From NCBI RefSeq assembly GCF_001648175.1, contig NZ_CP015243.1:2914001-2978000 (forward strand): a DNA stretch of 64,000 nucleotides, in the 5' to 3' direction. This DNA comes from Halotalea alkalilenta (lineage in GTDB: Bacteria; Pseudomonadota; Gammaproteobacteria; Pseudomonadales; Halomonadaceae). Position numbers and translations under genes: made by a program. This document shows positions 58,747-64,000 of the stretch, piece after piece. Numbering within the stretch: position 1 is the first letter of the stretch; every line of letters starts with the position of its first letter. Below the pieces are notes generated by a model that had not been told where the DNA came from, searched no databases, and saw nothing but the letters and a program-made list of their open reading frames with translations.

Positions 58747-61224
58747 ATGTCAGGGGAAAGAAATAAGAGTTCATCCGGTGCGTCGCGCAAGCGCTCGCAA
58801 CCGGCTCTGCTCGTCTTTGGCGGCCTGCTGCTGTTGATCGGCATCGCGCTGGCTGCGGGCGGCATGCAATTGGTCATATTGGGCGGATCCTGGTACTACC
58901 TGATCGCCGGTGTGGCGATGGCGGTGTCCGGTCTCCTCTACCTGCGGCGCAAGCCCGCCGGCGCCTGGCTGTTCGCCTTGGTCTTCGTCGGCACCGTGCT
59001 GTGGGCGCTGTGGGAGGTCGGCCTGAGCTTCTGGCCGCTGGTACCACGTCTGGCACCGGTCCTGGTACTGGCGCTGATCGCCTCCCTGCTGCTGCCCACC
59101 TTGCTCGGCGGCAGCGGGCGCGGCGTGTCGCGCGGCCTTTCAGCCGCCCTGGTGCTAGTCCTCGTCGCTGGCGGCGCTGCCGTGTTCGTTCCCCACGGCG
59201 TGATCAGCAATGGCGGCATCGGTTCGCTGGCGAACAGCGGCGAGCCGGACGCTTCGGATCCGGCGGCATGGCAGTATTACGGCCGCACGCCGAACGGCAC
59301 CCGCTTCGTGCCCGAGACGCAGATCAACCGTGACAACGTCGACGGCCTGGAAGTCGCCTGGACCTTCCGCACGGGCGATCCCGCCAATCCCTTCTCGGAA
59401 AACCAGAACACGCCGATCCAGATCGACGACACCCTCTACCTGTGCACACCGATGAACAAGGTGTTCGCACTGGACGCGGATACCGGCGAAGAAAAATGGA
59501 GCTATGATCCACAGGCGCCGGACACTCATACGTGGAACCGCTGTCGCGGCGTGGGCTACTACGAGCCGGGCGCGGTCACCCACTCCCTGCTGGAGAGCGC
59601 GGACACCGATATCGTCGATGACGCCGCGACACCATCGCTTTTGCAGACGGCCGCTACGCAGCCGGCAGCGGCTAACACCTGCCGCCGTCGCATCGTGCTG
59701 ACTACGATCGATGCGCGCCTGATCGAGCTGGACGCCGACACCGGCGAACTGTGCGAAGACTTCGGCCAGGGCGGCACGGTCGATCTCAAGGTCGGCATGG
59801 GAGAGATCAAGCCTGCCTACTACTTCCCTACCTCGATGCCTACCGTGGTCCAGGACCTGGTGATCGTCGGCGGCTGGGTGTTCGACGGCCGTTCGGTCGA
59901 CGAGCCATCCGGCGTGGTCCGCGCCTTCAATGCGAACTCCGGCGAACTGGTCTGGGCCTGGGACCTCGGCAACCCGGCGATCACCAAGCTGCCGCCCGAG
60001 GGAGACACCTACACCCGTGCGACACCGAACGTGTGGTCCACACCAGCCTTCGATGAAGCACTGGGCCTGATCTACCTGCCCACCGGTAACCAGCAGCCGG
60101 ACTTCTGGGGTGCCCATCGCTCTCCAGCGGCCGATGAGTTCTCGTCTTCCATCGTTGCCCTGGAGCTTGCCACCGGTCGCGTGCGCTGGAAGTTCCAGAC
60201 CGCGCATCACGACCTCTGGGACTATGACGTGCCCGCACAGCCGGCGCTCTACGACCTGCCCGATGGTAAGGGTGGCACCGTACCGGCGCTGATCCAGGTG
60301 ACCAAACGCGGGCAGATCTTCATGCTCGACCGGCGCGATGGCTCGCCGCTGGCCGAGGTCGAGGAAAGGCCGGTACCGCAGGAGCACCAGGAAGGCGACT
60401 GGGTCAGTGCGACGCAGCCATATTCGGTGGGCATGCCGTCCATCGGCACCGAGCCGCTGACCGAGCAGGCGATGTGGGGTGCCACCGTCTTCGATCAACT
60501 CGCCTGTCGCATCGCTTTCCGCAAGCTGCGCTACGAGGGCGAATTCACCGCGCCGACCACTGAGCCCAGCCTGCTGTATCCGGGCTACTATGGCGGGATG
60601 AACTGGGGCAGCGTCTCGATCAACGAGAACGAAGGCTACATGTTCATCAACGACATCCGTATGCCTCAGATCGTCAAGCTGATCCCGCGCGAAGGACTGG
60701 ACGAGTCCCAGATGCCTGCCGGCCATGGCGTCGGTAGCGTCTACCCGATGGAGGGAACTCCCTTCGTGGTCGACCATGCGTCGCTCTCCTCGCCGCTCGG
60801 CATTCCCTGCCATGCGCCGCCCTGGGGAACCTTCTCGATGATCGACCTCAAGACGCGTACGCTGGTCTGGCAGCGGCCGGCCGGCACGGTCGAGGACGCG
60901 GTGGTGAACGGCGTCAAGGCGAGCGTGCCTGTTCCGCTCGGCATGCCGACCCTGGGAGGCGCGGTGAACACGGCCTCAGGCCTAGTGTTCTATGCCGGCA
61001 CCCAGGACTACTACCTGCGAGCGTTGGACATCGAAACCGGCGAGGAACTGTGGAAAGGCCGGCTGCCGGTCGGTGCACAGGCCACGCCGATGACCTACGT
61101 CTCGCCGGCGAGCGGCCGCCAGTACGTGGTCGTTTCGGCCGGCGGCGCGCGGCAGTCACCGGATCGCGGCGACTACGTCATCGCTTACGCACTGCCGGCT
61201 GACGCCGAAAACGCCACTCCCTGA
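58747..61224 (+). CDS. gcd: Membrane-bound PQQ-dependent glucose/quinate dehydrogenase
   Basis: 825-aa quinoprotein that oxidises glucose (or quinate/shikimate) at the periplasmic face and passes electrons to ubiquinone. Residues 1-140 hold about five membrane helices (ALLVFGGLLLLIGIALAAGG and others). The eight-bladed propeller carries WQYYGRTPNGTRFVPETQIN and TAHHDLWDYDVPAQPALYDL, with the catalytic Asp. GMNWGSVSINENEGYMFIND is the PQQ-facing region, and TASGLVFYAGTQDYYLRALD is late in the repeat. No pqq biosynthesis genes are in the window, so the cofactor must be made elsewhere or scavenged. A terminator follows. Confidence 0.93.
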   Translation: MSGERNKSSSGASRKRSQPALLVFGGLLLLIGIALAAGGMQLVILGGSWYYLIAGVAMAVSGLLYLRRKPAGAWLFALVFVGTVLWALWEVGLSFWPLVPRLAPVLVLALIASLLLPTLLGGSGRGVSRGLSAALVLVLVAGGAAVFVPHGVISNGGIGSLANSGEPDASDPAAWQYYGRTPNGTRFVPETQINRDNVDGLEVAWTFRTGDPANPFSENQNTPIQIDDTLYLCTPMNKVFALDADTGEEKWSYDPQAPDTHTWNRCRGVGYYEPGAVTHSLLESADTDIVDDAATPSLLQTAATQPAAANTCRRRIVLTTIDARLIELDADTGELCEDFGQGGTVDLKVGMGEIKPAYYFPTSMPTVVQDLVIVGGWVFDGRSVDEPSGVVRAFNANSGELVWAWDLGNPAITKLPPEGDTYTRATPNVWSTPAFDEALGLIYLPTGNQQPDFWGAHRSPAADEFSSSIVALELATGRVRWKFQTAHHDLWDYDVPAQPALYDLPDGKGGTVPALIQVTKRGQIFMLDRRDGSPLAEVEERPVPQEHQEGDWVSATQPYSVGMPSIGTEPLTEQAMWGATVFDQLACRIAFRKLRYEGEFTAPTTEPSLLYPGYYGGMNWGSVSINENEGYMFINDIRMPQIVKLIPREGLDESQMPAGHGVGSVYPMEGTPFVVDHASLSSPLGIPCHAPPWGTFSMIDLKTRTLVWQRPAGTVEDAVVNGVKASVPVPLGMPTLGGAVNTASGLVFYAGTQDYYLRALDIETGEELWKGRLPVGAQATPMTYVSPASGRQYVVVSAGGARQSPDRGDYVIAYALPADAENATP

Positions 61225-61255
61225 CCGACCCGACGAGGTCACCGGAGATCAAACC

Positions 61256-61277
61256 TGGGGCGCCGAAAGGCGCCCCA
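61256..61277 (+). terminator. Terminator after PQQ dehydrogenase gene
   Basis: Perfect 9-bp stem TGGGGCGCC / GGCGCCCCA with a GAAA tetraloop (61256-61277), followed by a second small hairpin GCTCG-TTTT-CGAGC (61278-61291). The GNRA loop makes this an unusually stable stem. Confidence 0.75.
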
Positions 61278-61359
61278 GCTCGTTTTCGAGCTCGGCAACG
61301 ACAGCTGATTCTCGCCACCTGAGCCAATGGTGCACACGCACTACCGCGGCACGGCGGGA

Positions 61360-62298
61360 TCAGTCCAGCGCCGTATCGGTGCGAAGTCGCAGCTCTTTGG
61401 GAATCGGGTGCCCACACTCAGTGAGGAACTGGGCGAGCGCGAAGTAGAGGGCGCGAAGTTCAGACGTGGCGTCGTCCTCGCGGTGACAGAAGATGATCGG
61501 CGAAGTGATGTGCTCGACCAAGGGCCGATAGGAAACGCCAGGCGAAGTCACCAGGCGCGCGGACGCGGGCACGATCGACACACCCGTACCCGCGGCGATG
61601 AGGATCAAGGCGGTGTCGTACTGGTCGATCTCGATGGTCCGCGACAGCGAGACCCCACGACTTTCGAACTGCGCCAGCACGTGATCGGCCAGGCTGGGGC
61701 GTGGGTTGTTGGCATAGACGATGAAGGGCTCGTCTTTCAGCGCCACCAGCGGCATCGCCTCCTCCAGCGTCGCCAGCGGATGGTCGTTCGGCAATGCGAC
61801 CACCATGGGCTCTTCGCGCAGCACGATGCGCCGGATGCCTTCGGCAGGCACTTCGACCCGACTGATACCCGCATCGATCCGCCCAGTGCGCAGGGCATCC
61901 ACTTGCTCCAGGCTGTTCAGCTCAAGGATCCGTGCTTCGACGCCAGGCAGCACACGCCGATACTCGCGGATGATGCTGGCCAGGCTGCTGTGGAAGTTGG
62001 CGGGCACCACACCGAAGTTGAACACCGGCCGCTCATCGCTCAGCAAACGGCGCATGCTGGTCACCATCGCCTCGGTCTTCTGCAGCACTTGTACCGCCTG
62101 GTCGTAGAGCAACCGCCCGGCCGGGGTCAGCACCAGCGGTCGTGAGTCCCGGTCGAGGAGCGGCGCACCAACCTCGGCTTCAAGTTCCTGGACGCGCTGG
62201 CTCAACGGGGGCTGCGCCATGCGCAACTCCTCGGCTGCACGCGTGAAGCTGCCAAGGCGCGCCACCGTGACGAAATAGCGAAGTCGTTTGAGGTCCAT
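61360..62298 (-). CDS. LysR-family regulator (BenM/CatM-like)
   Basis: 312-aa LTTR. The HTH opens with DLKRLRYFVTVARLGSFTRA, then AEELRMAQPPLSQRVQELEA and GAPLLDRDSRPLVLTPAGRL. The effector domain (GVVPANFHSSLASIIREYRR) and the later LAQFLTECG tail are of the BenM/CatM-type group that senses muconate, benzoate or chloride-like ligands. ATG 62298 gives the usual MDLKRL start; an earlier MKM lies two codons upstream. Divergently upstream is an aldehyde dehydrogenase, a plausible target in aromatic or aldehyde catabolism. Confidence 0.92.
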   Translation of the reverse strand: MDLKRLRYFVTVARLGSFTRAAEELRMAQPPLSQRVQELEAEVGAPLLDRDSRPLVLTPAGRLLYDQAVQVLQKTEAMVTSMRRLLSDERPVFNFGVVPANFHSSLASIIREYRRVLPGVEARILELNSLEQVDALRTGRIDAGISRVEVPAEGIRRIVLREEPMVVALPNDHPLATLEEAMPLVALKDEPFIVYANNPRPSLADHVLAQFESRGVSLSRTIEIDQYDTALILIAAGTGVSIVPASARLVTSPGVSYRPLVEHITSPIIFCHREDDATSELRALYFALAQFLTECGHPIPKELRLRTDTALD

Positions 62299-62892
62299 TT
62301 TCATATCGATAAACGTATAATGAACGCCGATCCGCCCTACCCGCACGAGTGGCACGACGCTTTTCATATCAAATCGATATGAACCTTATCAAAACGGTGG
62401 TTCTTCTACCAACCGCTCGTCTTTATACTACCTGGTCGCATCTCGCCAGAACGCGCGCAAAGCGCTCATCTCCGAAGGGGTCTATCCAGATGGCACCACA
62501 GACCAATCGACGGCTGCCCATTATCGCCGCGCTGCTCCAGGTACCGCTCCAAGGACTAGGTTCCGCAGGCGCGGCGCTCGAGGCAGCCCAATCATCGCGG
62601 CGAAGGTGAACCTCGGCCATCCTGCGCCAGCGCTTTAATCAAGCAAGAATCGAGCGATCGAACATCATCAGCAGCTGGACCCGATCCAGCTTTGCGACCA
62701 ACGCCTGGATATCCGCGACATCGTCGGCGCCGTTCGCCCGATGGCCAAGGTCCATCGTTTCGAAAAAACGCCTCGCGCCATGGACCGAAGCGGCAGCGAC
62801 ATCACGATCGAACTCATCCAGCGCTTCGCCGATGCCGCCTGAGCGCAACCCAATGGCCACAATTCCATCCACCACTGTGCAAAGAGAAATTC
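62299..62892. promoter_or_regulatory. Divergent region LysR / aldehyde dehydrogenase, inverted repeats
   Basis: Nearly 600 bases. Near the LysR start there is CATATCGATA (about 62300-62310) and a longer inverted repeat CATATC-AAATC-GATATG (62365-62381), fitting a T-N11-A LysR box. A frame lacking a start codon runs from 62639 to 62842 (EHHQQLDPIQLCDQRLDIRD, then TIELIQRFADAA), possibly a gene remnant. Nothing else was recognised. Confidence 0.4.
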
Positions 62893-64000
62893 ATGCAAAC
62901 CGAACTCATCATCGACAACCTCTCTCGTCCAGCCGAACACGGTGCCACCTTCGAACGGCGTCATGCGCTCACCCAGGAACTGGTGACCACCGCCGCCGCC
63001 GCCTCTGTCAACGATGCGCTCGCGGCGGCCGAATCCGCGGCCAAGGCGTTTGCATCCTGGTCGGCCACCGGCCCGACCACGCGGCGTACCTTGCTGCTCA
63101 AGGCGGCCGATCTGCTCGAACAGAAGCTGCCGGAGTTCTGCGAGGTCATGGCGGCTGAAGTCGGCGCTCCGGAACTATGGGCCAGATTCAACGTGCTGGG
63201 CTCCGCCGCGCTGTTCCGCGAGGCCGCCGCCCTGGCGACGCAGATCCAGGGTGAAACCCTGCCCACCGACAAGCCCGGCTCGCTGTCGCTCACCGTCCGC
63301 CAGGCGGCCGGCGTGGTGCTGAGCATCGTGCCGTGGAACGGGCCGGTGCTGCTCGGCGCGCGCGCCATCGCCTACCCGCTGGTCTGCGGCAACCCGGTGA
63401 TCCTCAAGGCCTCGGAGAACAGCCCGCGCACTCATGCGCTGCTGGCCTCCTGCCTGTACGAGGCCGGTCTGCCGGCCGGCGTGCTGAACTTCCTGACCAC
63501 CTCGCCCGAAGGCTCGGCGGGGGTGACCGAAGCGCTGATCGCCCATCCAGCCGTGCGCCGGATCAATTTCACCGGCTCGACCCGCGTAGGCCGCATCATC
63601 GCCGAGACTTCGGCCCGCCATTTGAAGCGCTGCCTGCTCGAACTGGGTGGCAAGGCGCCGTTCGTGGTGCTGGATGATGCCGACCTGGACGGCGCGGTGA
63701 ATGCAGCGATGTTCGGTGCATTCCTGTACCAGGGCCAGATTTGCATGTCCACCGAGCGTTTCGTGGTCGATGAAAAGGTCGCCGACGCCTTCGTCGAACG
63801 CTTTGCCGCACGCGCCAGGGACCTGAAAGTGGGCGATCTGACCAATCCCAACCAGTACGCGCTTGGCCCGATGGTCAGCTCGGCCTCGGGCGAACGGCTC
63901 AATCACATGCTCCAGGATGCGGTGGACAAAGGCGCCAAGATCGTCGCCGGCGGCAACGCCCGCGGCGCGGCGATGGATGCCACCATCGTCGACCACGTCG
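62893..64000 (+). CDS. Aldehyde dehydrogenase (vanillin/salicylaldehyde dehydrogenase-type), 3' truncated
   Basis: NAD(P)-dependent aldehyde oxidation. The frame is open from ATG 62893 to the window end (369 codons of about 480). IVPWNGPVLLGARAIAYPLV and NPVILKASENSPRTHALL bind the nucleotide, FTGSTRVGRIIAE is the Rossmann loop, LLELGGKAPFVVLDDADLDG carries the catalytic Glu, and GQICMSTERFVVDE the nucleophilic Cys. The ICMSTER and SALDH-like PEGSAGVTEALIAHPAVRRI segments resemble vanillin or salicylaldehyde dehydrogenases. AAAGAGAA precedes the start. With the BenM-like regulator upstream, an aromatic aldehyde is the leading guess for substrate. Confidence 0.93.
   Translation, partial: MQTELIIDNLSRPAEHGATFERRHALTQELVTTAAAASVNDALAAAESAAKAFASWSATGPTTRRTLLLKAADLLEQKLPEFCEVMAAEVGAPELWARFNVLGSAALFREAAALATQIQGETLPTDKPGSLSLTVRQAAGVVLSIVPWNGPVLLGARAIAYPLVCGNPVILKASENSPRTHALLASCLYEAGLPAGVLNFLTTSPEGSAGVTEALIAHPAVRRINFTGSTRVGRIIAETSARHLKRCLLELGGKAPFVVLDDADLDGAVNAAMFGAFLYQGQICMSTERFVVDEKVADAFVERFAARARDLKVGDLTNPNQYALGPMVSSASGERLNHMLQDAVDKGAKIVAGGNARGAAMDATIVDHV

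Overview
This window reads as chromosomal DNA from a GC-rich gammaproteobacterium. I would guess the Halomonadaceae or a close relative. The guess rests on recognisable housekeeping proteins (endonuclease IV, PepN, NadK, YeaC/DUF1315, DUF1853, a GlpG-like rhomboid), a type-2-like LeuA, and many TRAP/ABC organic-acid uptake systems. The placement is an inference, not a match to a named genome. No rRNA, tRNA or CRISPR array was found.

Layout. 1-10.5 kb: housekeeping genes (nfo 3' end, leuA with a divergent Lrp-type regulator, a secreted hydrolase, pepN, a PhyH-like oxygenase, a DUF454 protein, an EamA exporter). 10.6-12.3 kb: IS110-family element, copy 1. 12.5-20.2 kb: divergent GNAT/RimK-like pair, yeaC, rhomboid protease, a metallophosphoesterase translationally coupled to nadK, DUF1853, EamA, DUF6314. 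20.25-21.17 kb: tandem array of a ~227-bp repeat. 21.2-28.8 kb: TRAP transporter plus three 2-hydroxyacid-type enzymes and an ABM protein, with a divergent LacI regulator. 28.8-36.5 kb: seven overlapping or closely spaced genes (MmgE/PrpD, flavin monooxygenase, polar amino-acid ABC transporter, rhodanese-type sulfurtransferase, GlcD-like oxidase), probably for scavenging a sulfur- or nitrogen-containing amino-acid derivative. 37.2-44.3 kb: eight-gene operon led by a GntR/FCD regulator (NitT/Tau-type ABC transporter, quinone-reductase-like enzyme, thioesterase, VOC protein, acyl-CoA ligase). 44.6-48.1 kb: IS110 copy 2 followed by an IS1182-family element. 48.3-50 kb: AT-richer orphan block with a short H-NS-like protein. 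50.3-62.3 kb: pagL, three LysR regulators, small quinone/ABM and tautomerase proteins, an MFS gene split by an IS3-family element, and a PQQ glucose dehydrogenase. 62.9 kb to the end: aldehyde dehydrogenase, cut by the window edge.

The most distinctive signals are structural. A dispersed GC-rich intergenic repeat occurs at seven or more loci. Both IS110 copies sit at the same place inside that repeat, and an apparently unoccupied version lies at 21086-21140. Each IS110 copy has a ~250-nt non-coding end upstream of its recombinase, where IS110 elements are known to encode a bridge RNA. The IS1182 element has an in-frame A_AAA_AAG slippery site between its two reading frames and is flanked by a 25-bp direct repeat that is itself a hairpin. 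The GntR operon has two copies of a TGAGCAGCTCA palindrome upstream of it. No wholly new defence or mobile system is demonstrable from the sequence alone.
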